From Pseudomonadota bacterium (GTDB lineage: Bacteria; Pseudomonadota; Alphaproteobacteria; Caulobacterales; Caulobacteraceae), in contig JAEWJI010000030.1 in the NCBI GenBank assembly GCA_023386645.1, positions 1 to 15,813 of the forward strand: a stretch of DNA of 15,813 nucleotides, written 5' to 3'. The position numbers and the translations under genes were made by a program. The notes under the pieces were generated by a model. The model was given only the letters and a program-made list of their open reading frames with translations, was not told the origin of the DNA and made no database searches. This document shows, piece after piece, positions 6,283 through 12,980 of the stretch. The first letter of the stretch is position 1, and each line of letters opens with the position of its first letter.

Positions 6283-9204
6283 TCACCCCGCGCGGTTCGT
6301 CTCCAGCCAGCGCACCGCGTCGGCGTCGCGGGCGCTGAGCTCGGGATAGTCGGGATCGGAGCCGACATCGGGGACCCGGCGCCAGGAGCGGGCGCACTTG
6401 GGATGGTCGGCGGTACGCACCTCGACCGTGATCCCCTCCCCGCCCTCGACCAGCTCGGCGCCCGAGGTGCGGAACACCTCCGCCGCGTCCAGGCCCTCGA
6501 AGGCGTCGAAGGCGGAGGCGGGGCCGGTCACCAGGGGCCAGGCGTCCAGCGCGCCGCCGATCAGCTTGTCGCGGCGGGCGGCCTCGAGGCTCTCGTTGAC
6601 CACCTCCAGCACCGAGTGGACGCCGGCCCACCGTTCAGCCTCGGCCGGGTTCTCCCACTTCGCGGGCGTCTCCGGGATCACCCGCGCGCAGTTGCTGCCC
6701 GCCTCGGGGAACCGCGTTAGCCAGGCCTCTTCCATGGTGAACGGGGTCAGGGGAGACAGCCAGGCGGTAAGGCGCATGAACACCTCGTCCATGACCGTGC
6801 GCACCGCGCGGCGTTTAAGGCTGTCGGGCCGGTCGCAGTAGAGGCTGTCCTTGCGGATGTCGAAATACAGCGCCGAGAGGTCGCCGGCGCAGAACTCCAG
6901 CACCGGGCGGACGACGTCCTGGAAGCGGTACTCGGCGTAGGCCTGACGCACCTGGCCGTCGAGTTGGTGCAGGCGGTGGAGGATGAATTTCTCCAGCGGC
7001 GGCATGGCGTCGTAGTCGGTCAGACGCTCGGCCTCGTCGAAGCCGGCCAGGGCGCCCAGCATATAACGGACGGTGTTCCGAAGCTTGCGGTAGGCGTCGA
7101 CCGTGGTCTGGAGGATCTGCTTTCCGATCCTTTGGTCCTCGGCGTAGTCCACCAGGGCGACCCACAGACGCAGGATGTCGGCTCCGCTTTCCTTGATCAC
7201 CACCGCCGGGTCGACGGTGTTGCCCTTGGACTTCGACATCTTCTCGCCGTTCTCGTCCTGGGTGAAGCCATGGGTCAGGACGGCCTTGTAGGGCGCGCGG
7301 CCGCGGGTGCCTGAGCCTTCCAGGAGGTTGGACTGGAACCAGCCGCGATGCTGGTCCGAGCCCTCGAGATAGAGGTCCGCCGGCCAGTGAGAGGGGCGGT
7401 CGCCGATGTAGCCCTGCTCCGGCGTGCGGGGTTCCAGCGTGAAGGCGTGGGTGCAGCCCGAGTCGAACCAGACGTCGAGGATGTCCTCGACCTTTTCGTA
7501 GCGGGCCGGGTCGTGGGCCCCCAGGAAGTCGGCGACCGGCGTTTCGAACCAGGCGTCGGCGCCGCCCGAGCGGATGGCCGCGACGATGCGGGCGTCGACC
7601 TCGGCGTCATGCAGCGGCTGGCCCGTCTGCTTGTCGACGAACATGGCCAGCGGCGTGCCCCAGGCCCGCTGGCGGCTGACCAGCCAGTCGGGGCGGGTCT
7701 CGACCATGCTCCGGATGCGGTTCTTGCCGGCGGCGGGGTGGAAGGCGGTCTCGTCGATCGAGCGCAGGGCCAGTTCGCGCAGGGTGTCGCCTGACTTGAG
7801 CGGCTGATCCATCCGGATGAACCACTGCGGCGTATTGCGGAAGATCACCGGCGCGCGCGAGCGCCAGGAATGCGGATAGGAATGCTCCATCCGGCCGCGC
7901 GCAAGGAGCGTCCCGGCCTCGATCAGCTTGTCCATCACCGCGCCGTTGGCGGGGCCGAACTTGCCGGTCTTCTTGCCTTCCGTCTCCAGCACCTTCAGGC
8001 CGGCGAATAGCGCCACGTGCGGATAGTAGGCCCCGTCGGGATCGACCGTGTCCGGCACCTCGTGATGGCCGTGGGCGCGCCAGACCTCGAAGTCGTCGGC
8101 GCCGTGACCCGGCGCGGTGTGCACGAAACCGGTGCCTGCGTCGTCGGTGACGTGGTCCCCGGCCAGCAGCGGCACGGAGAAGCCATAGCCGGGATGCAGC
8201 TCGGCCAGGGGGTGGGCGCACTCCAGGCCCAAGGGGTTCAGGTCGTCCAGACGGGTCCAGGACGCGATCTTGGCGGCCTTGAAGACCTCCTCGGCCAGCT
8301 TGTCGGCGACGATCAGTCGATCGCCCGGCTTGGCCCAGGGCTCGAACTCAAGCCCCCCTTCCATCGCCGCGACCTCGTACAGGCCATAGGCGATCTCGGG
8401 GCCGTAGCTGATCGCCCGGTTGGCCGGGATGGTCCAGGGCGTGGTGGTCCAGATCACCACCGAGGGCGTCTGGTTGCGGAAGGCCAGAAGGTCGTCCGGA
8501 TGGCTGTCGCTCATGCCGGTGACCGGGAACTTGACCCAGATCGTGGGCGAGACGTGTTCGTGGTATTCGATCTCGGCGTCGGCCAAGGCGGTGCGCTCGA
8601 CCGGCGACCACATGACGGGCTTGGAGCCGCGATACAGCTGGCCGGAGTTCTTGAACTTGTGGAACTCAGCCACGATCCGGGCCTCGGTGTCGAAGTCCAT
8701 GGTGGCGTAGCGGCCGTCCCAGTCGCCGGTGATCCCCAAGCGCTTGAACTGGTCGCGTTGCACGTCGATCCAGCCGGCGGCGTAGTCGCGGCAGGCCTTG
8801 CGAAACTCCGCCTTGGAGACCTCGTCCTTGCGCCGGCCCTTCGCGCGGTACTGCTCCTCGATCTTCCACTCGATCGGCAGGCCGTGGCAGTCCCAGCCCG
8901 GCACGAAGTCGACGTCGTAGCCGAGCAGGAAGCGGCTGCGGACCACGAAGTCCTTCAACGTCTTGTTCAGCGCGTGGCCGATGTGGATGTCGCCGTTGGC
9001 GTAGGGCGGGCCGTCGTGCAGCACGTAGAGGGGCGCGCCCTGGGCCTGACGCTCGGCGCGCAGGGCGGCGTAGAGATCGCCCCACTGCCCGAGGATCTGC
9101 GGCTCCTTCTGCGGCAGGCCGCCACGCATGGGGAACGGCGTCTCTGGAAGGAAGACGGTGTCGCGGTAGTCGCGGCCTGAGGGAGTGTCGGTGGCGTCGG
9201 CCAT
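6283..9204 (-). CDS. ileS: Isoleucyl-tRNA synthetase
   Basis: Charges tRNA-Ile with isoleucine in the cytosol. It has 973 aa, close to the bacterial class Ia length. Seen in sequence: the H-I-G-H motif at 74-77, G-W-D-C-H-G-L-P, the CP1 editing-domain landmarks W-T-T-T-P-W-T-I-P-A-N and G-T-G-F-V-H-T-A-P-G-H-G, the K-M-S-K-S loop at 655-659 (codons 7228-7242), and the anticodon-binding region. At the C-terminus, where many IleRS bind zinc with four cysteines, only Cys937 of K-C-A-R-S-W remains; the others read Ser, Ser and Asp (CARS, then L-S-A-R-D). The ATG at 9204 has a weak Shine-Dalgarno. A candidate isoleucine-rich leader ORF lies 77 bp upstream. lspA follows on the same strand. Confidence 0.98.
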   Translation of the reverse strand: MADATDTPSGRDYRDTVFLPETPFPMRGGLPQKEPQILGQWGDLYAALRAERQAQGAPLYVLHDGPPYANGDIHIGHALNKTLKDFVVRSRFLLGYDVDFVPGWDCHGLPIEWKIEEQYRAKGRRKDEVSKAEFRKACRDYAAGWIDVQRDQFKRLGITGDWDGRYATMDFDTEARIVAEFHKFKNSGQLYRGSKPVMWSPVERTALADAEIEYHEHVSPTIWVKFPVTGMSDSHPDDLLAFRNQTPSVVIWTTTPWTIPANRAISYGPEIAYGLYEVAAMEGGLEFEPWAKPGDRLIVADKLAEEVFKAAKIASWTRLDDLNPLGLECAHPLAELHPGYGFSVPLLAGDHVTDDAGTGFVHTAPGHGADDFEVWRAHGHHEVPDTVDPDGAYYPHVALFAGLKVLETEGKKTGKFGPANGAVMDKLIEAGTLLARGRMEHSYPHSWRSRAPVIFRNTPQWFIRMDQPLKSGDTLRELALRSIDETAFHPAAGKNRIRSMVETRPDWLVSRQRAWGTPLAMFVDKQTGQPLHDAEVDARIVAAIRSGGADAWFETPVADFLGAHDPARYEKVEDILDVWFDSGCTHAFTLEPRTPEQGYIGDRPSHWPADLYLEGSDQHRGWFQSNLLEGSGTRGRAPYKAVLTHGFTQDENGEKMSKSKGNTVDPAVVIKESGADILRLWVALVDYAEDQRIGKQILQTTVDAYRKLRNTVRYMLGALAGFDEAERLTDYDAMPPLEKFILHRLHQLDGQVRQAYAEYRFQDVVRPVLEFCAGDLSALYFDIRKDSLYCDRPDSLKRRAVRTVMDEVFMRLTAWLSPLTPFTMEEAWLTRFPEAGSNCARVIPETPAKWENPAEAERWAGVHSVLEVVNESLEAARRDKLIGGALDAWPLVTGPASAFDAFEGLDAAEVFRTSGAELVEGGEGITVEVRTADHPKCARSWRRVPDVGSDPDYPELSARDADAVRWLETNRAG

Positions 9205-9260
9205 GGGAAGTCTCGGCGTGGAGTGATGTTCGCGTGTGATCTCGATCCCGGCAGCAGGCG

Positions 9261-9292
9261 GGGCCTTGAGGCCCGACGGCGCTACGCCGGGC
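9261..9292 (-). promoter_or_regulatory. Two mutually exclusive hairpins after the Ile-rich leader (candidate attenuator of ileS)
   Basis: Reading the minus-strand RNA, hairpin A spans 9292-9271: GCCC-GGCG, loop UAG (the leader stop), CGCC, a 3-nt bulge, then GGGC. Hairpin B spans 9274-9261: GGGCC-UCAA-GGCCC, a perfect 5-bp stem. The GGGC at 9274-9271 is needed by both, so they cannot form together. The 5' arm of A lies inside the last codons of the leader ORF, so a stalled ribosome would block A and release B. Neither stem is followed by a U-run, so classical intrinsic termination is not shown. Pairing is read directly; regulation is inferred. Confidence 0.4.
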
Positions 9293-9329
9293 GGCTAATC
9301 GAAATCGGGCGAATGACGCGGACGATCAT
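9282..9329 (-). CDS. Candidate 15-aa isoleucine-rich leader peptide upstream of ileS
   Basis: A short ORF, ATG at 9329 and TAG at 9284-9282, encodes MIVRVIRPISISRPA. Four of the 15 residues are isoleucine (codons ATC, ATT, ATT, ATT). ATT is normally avoided in such GC-rich genomes; ileS and its neighbours favour ATC. It lies on the same strand as ileS and ends 77 bp before its start codon. Its end overlaps the 5' arm of the first of two competing hairpins, the layout of an amino-acid-sensing attenuator. No good Shine-Dalgarno is present, but the -10-like box GCTATCTG (9339-9346) would put the transcript start a few bases before the ATG, so leaderless translation is possible. Chance cannot be ruled out from one sequence. 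Confidence 0.45.
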   Translation of the reverse strand: MIVRVIRPISISRPA

Positions 9330-9338
9330 GGTGGTCGC

Positions 9339-9346
9339 CAGATAGC
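9339..9346 (-). promoter_or_regulatory. Possible -10 box for the ileS leader transcript
   Basis: On the minus strand this reads GCTATCTG, matching GCTA and the weak base of the Caulobacter -10 consensus GCTANAWC. No convincing -35 lies 10-14 bases upstream. If real, the transcript would begin only a few bases before the leader ATG at 9329. Weak evidence. Confidence 0.2.
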
Positions 9347-9446
9347 AGAGGCGCGGGGCCGGGCGCCAGCGGGAACGTCAGGAACGGTGGCTGGTCCACG
9401 CCGGTCGGTGGGCGCAGTGTGCGCGGCAAGAGCGAGGAGACCGCGA

Positions 9447-9962
9447 ATGCGGAAGGCGATGATCGCGCTGACGGCGGCGCTGGCGCTGGCGACCTCGGCC
9501 GCAGCCCAGGAGGGGTCGGAGGGCGCGGCCCAGTTCGTGCGGACCGTCTTCGCCCTCTATGACATCGAGGACGGGCCGTGGCCGATCGACGACACGGTGC
9601 TGGACCAGGTGTGGAGCGCCGAGATGGCGGTCCTGATCCGCAGGGACCGTGAGCTGGCCACCGAGGATCTGCCGTATCTGGACGCCGATCCCGTCTGCAA
9701 CTGCCAGGACGCGGAGGGGCTGACGGTTCAGGCTGTGAACATCCAGCGGGCCCACGCCGGGACCGGAGCACGCCGCCGGGCGGTGGTGAGTTTCGTCAAC
9801 GGCGGCGAGCCGCAGACCACGGTGCTGGATCTGGTCGGCGGGCCGGGCGCTTGGCGGATCGGGGATGTGGTCAATCCGCACGGCTATCCCGGGCTGAAGG
9901 CGGTGTTGAACGAGTCAAACGCGCGGATCGAGGCGGGAGGCCGGGCGGCCTATCGCGACTGA
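9447..9962 (+). CDS. Exported DUF3828-like protein (paralogue 1, CxCQD motif)
   Basis: A 171-aa protein of unknown function. Residues 1-20 form a signal peptide (M-R-K, a hydrophobic core, then T-S-A-A-A before Gln21), so a periplasmic location is expected. The mature part has F-V-R-T-V-F-A-L-Y, then D-P-V-C-N-C-Q-D at 81-88, a beta-rich section, and G-A-W-R-I-G-D-V-V near the C-terminus. This pattern resembles DUF3828/NTF2-like proteins, but I am not certain of the family. The ATG at 9447 is chosen because it starts the signal peptide and follows GAGGAGA (9434-9440). The next gene is a clear paralogue on the same strand 57 bp away, so this pair arose by tandem duplication and is probably one operon. 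Confidence 0.8.
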   Translation: MRKAMIALTAALALATSAAAQEGSEGAAQFVRTVFALYDIEDGPWPIDDTVLDQVWSAEMAVLIRRDRELATEDLPYLDADPVCNCQDAEGLTVQAVNIQRAHAGTGARRRAVVSFVNGGEPQTTVLDLVGGPGAWRIGDVVNPHGYPGLKAVLNESNARIEAGGRAAYRD

Positions 9963-10019
9963 CGGCTTGCGGGCCTACCCGACGGCGCGGATAGTCGTCG
10001 CCTGACAGGAGGGGCTTCA

Positions 10020-10550
10020 ATGAAGACCGTTACGATGATGCTGGCCGCGTCCCTGGCGCTGGCGGCGTGTTCGAACGAGGAGAGGGCGCCGGCGCCCGCG
10101 GAAAGCGCCCAGCCCGCTCCGACCGGCCGCGACGCTGTCTATGCGGCCGCCGAACAGGGGCCGGAAGCCTTCGTTCGCGCCCTCTACGCCCAGTACGAGG
10201 CTGGCGGACCGCAAGGGGAGCCGCCTGCGCCGGGCCGCGATCCGATCTACGAGCGCCGGCTGAACGCCATGATCGGCGCCGACGTGATGAAGGCGGCGGG
10301 CGAGGTCCCGACCCTGAACTACGACCCCATCTGCGCCTGCCAGGACAAGGGCGAGTTCCGCCTGACTTCAGTCGCGGTCGCGCAGAGCGGGCCCAACGAC
10401 GCGGTCGCCGAGGTGGCCTTCACCAACATGGGCGAGGCGCAGCAGAGAACCCTGACCCTGAAGCGCGAAGGCCCGATGTGGAAGGTCGCGGATGTCCAGG
10501 CGCCGGGTGAGGAGAAACTGACGGAGACGTTGCTGAAGGCGATCGGCTGA
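10020..10550 (+). CDS. DUF3828-like lipoprotein (paralogue 2, CxCQD motif)
   Basis: A 176-aa lipoprotein of unknown function. The signal peptide ends in the lipobox L-A-A-C with Cys17, followed by Ser18, so the outer membrane is the likely site. An Ala/Pro-rich linker (21-36) leads to a domain that matches the preceding gene product: F-V-R-A-L-Y-A-Q-Y at 51-59, D-P-I-C-A-C-Q-D at 102-109, and P-M-W-K-V-A-D-V-Q near 152-160. The ATG at 10020 is supported by a perfect AGGAGG (10007-10012) with a 7-nt spacer. The two copies differ mainly in how they are anchored: this one by lipid, its neighbour soluble. It ends convergently with ribF, with both stops inside one hairpin. Confidence 0.82.
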   Translation: MKTVTMMLAASLALAACSNEERAPAPAESAQPAPTGRDAVYAAAEQGPEAFVRALYAQYEAGGPQGEPPAPGRDPIYERRLNAMIGADVMKAAGEVPTLNYDPICACQDKGEFRLTSVAVAQSGPNDAVAEVAFTNMGEAQQRTLTLKREGPMWKVADVQAPGEEKLTETLLKAIG

Positions 10551-10583
10551 GGGATCCCGATCGCGTAGCGATGAGCTCAGGCC
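10545..10583. terminator. Hairpin enclosing both stop codons of convergent genes
   Basis: CTGAG (10547-10551) pairs with CTCAG (10576-10580). After a one-base bulge GG (10545-10546) pairs with CC (10582-10583). Inside, ATCGC-GTA-GCGAT (10560-10572) makes a second stem. The plus-strand stop TGA (10548-10550) pairs base for base with the ribF stop (TGA on the minus strand, 10577-10579). The gap between the two genes is only 26 bp. This looks like a compact two-way transcript end, although there is no T-tract. Confidence 0.5.
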
Positions 10584-11503
10584 AGTAGCGCCCTCGCCTG
10601 CTCGGCGTCGGCGTCGATCTGGGCCTTTAGGGCGTCGAGGCTATCGAAATCCAGTTCGCCGCGCAGGCGGGCGATGAACTGGGTCTCGATCGTCTGGCCA
10701 TAGAGATCACCGGAGAAGTCCAGGAGCCAGACCTCGAGCAGGGGCTGGTCGAGGGCGAACATGGGACGCAGGCCCAGGTTGGCGACGCCATCGACGAGGC
10801 GGCCATCGGCAAGGCGAGTGCGGGTGGCGTAGACACCGTAGGCGGGGCGCATGTAGTCGCCCAAGCCAACGTTGGCGGTAGGGACGCCGATGGTGCGGCC
10901 GCGCTTGTCGCCGTGGATCACCTCGCCTTCGATGGCGAAGGGACGGCCCAGAATGGCGGCGGCGCGAGCCATGTCGCCGGCCTTGAGCGCCTCGCGCACC
11001 GCACTGGACGAGAGCTTAAGCCCGTCCGCGTCATCCCGCCGCTCGGCGACCGAAACCCAGAAGCCCAGGTCTTGGCCGTAACGACGAAGCGCCTCGGGTG
11101 ATCCGGAGCGGCCCTTGCCGAAGGTGAAGTCGAAGCCGACGGCGGCATGGCGAATGCCCAGGCCGGAAGCGAGCACCCGTTGGGCGAACTCCGCGTCGCT
11201 GAGGGCCGCCATCTCGGCGTCGAACGGGAGCAGATGCAGGCGCTCCACGCCCAGCGGCTCCAGCGCGCGGGCCATTTGATCGGCCGTCATCAGGCGAAAG
11301 GGCGCGGCGTCCGGCTGGAACCAGCGGCGGGGGTGGGGCTCGAAGCTGACGACCGCCAGGGGGGCGTTCAAGCGTTCGGCGACCATGCGGGCGTCGGCGA
11401 TGACGGCCTGGTGACCGCGATGGACGCCGTCGAAAGCGCCGATGGCGGCGGCGGCGCCCCGCATCTCGGCCGGCAGATCGCGCCAGCCCCGGACGATCTG
11501 CAT
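10577..11503 (-). CDS. ribF: Bifunctional riboflavin kinase / FAD synthetase
   Basis: Converts riboflavin to FMN and then FAD, in the cytosol. It has 308 aa in two domains. The N-terminal FAD synthetase (about 1-180) shows F-D-G-V-H-R-G-H at 24-31 (nucleotidyltransferase motif), G-F-D-F-T-F-G-K-G-R-S-G at 123-134, and S-S-S-A-V-R-E-A-L at 165-173. The C-terminal kinase shows G-V-P-T-A-N at 206-211, Y-G-V-Y-A at 222-226, and Glu257 in L-E-V-W-L-L-D-F, the likely catalytic base. The ATG at 11503 is chosen for its usual N-terminus and sits 4 nt after the upstream MaoC stop; longer in-frame starts (to 11560) would overlap that gene. Confidence 0.97.
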   Translation of the reverse strand: MQIVRGWRDLPAEMRGAAAAIGAFDGVHRGHQAVIADARMVAERLNAPLAVVSFEPHPRRWFQPDAAPFRLMTADQMARALEPLGVERLHLLPFDAEMAALSDAEFAQRVLASGLGIRHAAVGFDFTFGKGRSGSPEALRRYGQDLGFWVSVAERRDDADGLKLSSSAVREALKAGDMARAAAILGRPFAIEGEVIHGDKRGRTIGVPTANVGLGDYMRPAYGVYATRTRLADGRLVDGVANLGLRPMFALDQPLLEVWLLDFSGDLYGQTIETQFIARLRGELDFDSLDALKAQIDADAEQARALLA

Positions 11504-11507
11504 CGGC

Positions 11508-11972
11508 CTATCCGCGCGCGGCCGGCTTGCGACGGCGCGGCACCCGGACCACGGCCACACCGTCCATGATCAGCTTGCCGTCCACGAAGCCCTCGCACTT
11601 GAGTTCCACCCGGGCGCTTTCCGGGTCCACCGATATGACGGTGATCTGGATGCGCACGCGGTCGCCGATCCGGACCGGCAGGTGAAAGGCCAGCGTCTGG
11701 GAAACGTAGATCGAACCGGCGCCCGGCAGGATGGTGCCGACCACGGCCGAGCCGAAGGCGGCGCTGAGCAGGCCGTGGGCGATGCGGCCCCGATAGGCGG
11801 TCTTCGCCGCGAAGGCCTCGTCCAGGTGAACCGGATTGAAGTCGTCCGACGCCTCGGCGAACAGGCGGATGCGCTCCTCGCTGACATCGACGAACTTCTC
11901 CGCCGCCATGCCGACGTGGAGCTCCTCCAGGATGTATCCGCCGGAGGGGTGCTTTTCGACCAGTTCGACCAT
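11508..11972 (-). CDS. MaoC-family (R)-enoyl-CoA hydratase-like protein
   Basis: A hot-dog-fold protein of 154 aa, likely a hydratase or dehydratase acting on acyl-CoA thioesters; the true substrate is unknown. The hydratase motif is complete: A-S-D-D-F-N-P-V-H-L-D at 41-51 with the catalytic pair Asp44 and His49, followed by G-R-I-A-H-G-L-L-S at 62-70. The final third carries the usual beta strands (G-D-R-V-R-I-Q-I-T-V) and a basic tail. The ATG at 11972 has no clear Shine-Dalgarno, and a 5-bp inverted repeat (11975-11979 with 11987-11991) lies directly before it. It is set between the HAD gene (38 bp upstream) and ribF (4 bp downstream), so the three are probably one transcript. Confidence 0.92.
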   Translation of the reverse strand: MVELVEKHPSGGYILEELHVGMAAEKFVDVSEERIRLFAEASDDFNPVHLDEAFAAKTAYRGRIAHGLLSAAFGSAVVGTILPGAGSIYVSQTLAFHLPVRIGDRVRIQITVISVDPESARVELKCEGFVDGKLIMDGVAVVRVPRRRKPAARG

Positions 11973-12010
11973 GACCGGGCTTTAGACCCGGCGCGGCGAA
12001 TTGGCGAGCC

Positions 12011-12880
12011 TCACCAGGCGAGGTCGAGCATGGCGTAGCGGGCGTAGGTCGTCTCGACGGCGAGCAGGTCGGCGGCCTTGGCGGGGTCCACCCGACCGTC
12101 GAGACCGCGCGCGGCGTCACCGTGGATGCCAGCGGCGATGAACAGGCAGTCCAGGCCCTGAGCGTTCGCGCCCATGACATCGGTCACCACGCCGTCGCCG
12201 ATGCACAGGACGCGGCTGCGATCGACAGGGCGGCCCAACAGACGCTCGGCCTCCTGGATCGCGAGGTCGTAGATCGGGCCGAAGGGCTTGCCCGCCATCA
12301 GCACCCGACCGCCCAGGCTTTCGTAGAGGTCAGCCAGGGAGCCGCCGCAGTAGATCAGGCGGTCGCCCCGCTGGACCACCCGGTCCGGGTTTGCACAGAT
12401 CATTTCCAGGTCGCGGGCGGCGGCTGGGACGAGCGCGGCGCGATAGTCCTCCGGACCCTCGGTTTCGTCGTCGTGCAGGCCGGTCACGGAGATGAAGGCG
12501 GCCTTCTGGGCGTCCTCCGCGACCTCGAGGTCAAGCCCCGCATAGAGGGGCGCGTCGCGGTCGGGGCCGATGATCAGGGCGGGGCCGGGCGCGCGGCGAG
12601 CCAGTTCGGCGCGGGTGGCGTCGCCCGAGGTGACGAATGCGCTCCAGGCCTCGCGCGGGACCTCCAGCCCGTCGAGCTGGGGCAGGACGTCCAGTGCGGG
12701 GCGCGGGGCGTTCGAAATCAGGACCACGTGACCAAGGCCAGCGTTGAACCGGGCCAAGGCGTCGCAGGCGGCGGGGAAGTTCTCGCGCCCGTTATGGATC
12801 ACGCCCCAGACGTCGCAGAGCAGGATGTCGTAGTCGGCAGCGATCTCGGAAAGACCGGCGATGGGATGGGGTGCGGACAT
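12011..12880 (-). CDS. HAD-superfamily (class IIA) hydrolase, TIGR01459-like
   Basis: A phosphatase-like HAD protein, 289 aa, of the NagD-related IIA subclass typical of alphaproteobacteria; substrate unknown. Motif I is D-V-W-G-V-I-H-N-G with nucleophile Asp23; the position of the usual second aspartate is Trp25, a feature I associate with this subfamily. Motif II is L-I-S-N-A-P-R-P at 54-61, the motif III lysine is Lys198 in M-A-G-K-P-F-G-P, and motif IV is I-G-D-G-V-V-T-D-V at 227-235. I chose the ATG at 12880 because G-L-S-E-I-A-x-x-Y-D-I-L-L-C-D is the usual N-terminus. There is no Shine-Dalgarno, and starts to 12943 remain possible. Confidence 0.9.
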   Translation of the reverse strand: MSAPHPIAGLSEIAADYDILLCDVWGVIHNGRENFPAACDALARFNAGLGHVVLISNAPRPALDVLPQLDGLEVPREAWSAFVTSGDATRAELARRAPGPALIIGPDRDAPLYAGLDLEVAEDAQKAAFISVTGLHDDETEGPEDYRAALVPAAARDLEMICANPDRVVQRGDRLIYCGGSLADLYESLGGRVLMAGKPFGPIYDLAIQEAERLLGRPVDRSRVLCIGDGVVTDVMGANAQGLDCLFIAAGIHGDAARGLDGRVDPAKAADLLAVETTYARYAMLDLAW

Positions 12881-12892
12881 GGGGCGGGGATA

Positions 12893-12980
12893 GCGGGTTA
12901 GGCCCGCACGGGAAACCATCTCCAGCACCACTCGGCGCCGCAAGTCTTCCCGCGTGGGGGAAGGATTGAGAGATCAATCC
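12893..12980 (-). promoter_or_regulatory. Cluster of hairpins between scpB and the HAD gene
   Basis: Three perfect small stems follow one another. GGATTGA/TCAATCC (12963-12969 with 12974-12980, 4-nt loop) contains the scpB stop codon. CTTCCC/GGGAAG is at 12946-12951 with 12958-12963 and shares one base with the first. GCGGG/CCCGC (12893-12897 with 12903-12907) lies 12 bp before the HAD start. The 93-bp gap is thus structured along much of its length, unlike the tight joins of nagZ-scpA-scpB. It probably marks the end of one transcription unit or a processing region. No T-run is present. Confidence 0.5.

Noticed and set aside
8017..9180. Open frame of 387 codons on the plus strand opposite the 5' half of ileS
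   Set aside because: It is fully antisense to a certain gene, has Val/Gly/Asp-rich low-complexity composition, matches no family I know, and arises from GC-rich third-position bias.
9295..9771. 158-codon minus-strand frame across the region upstream of ileS
   Set aside because: Arg/Pro/Ser-rich noise antisense to the exported paralogue; it lies in a different frame from the short Ile-rich ORF and has no homology I recognise.
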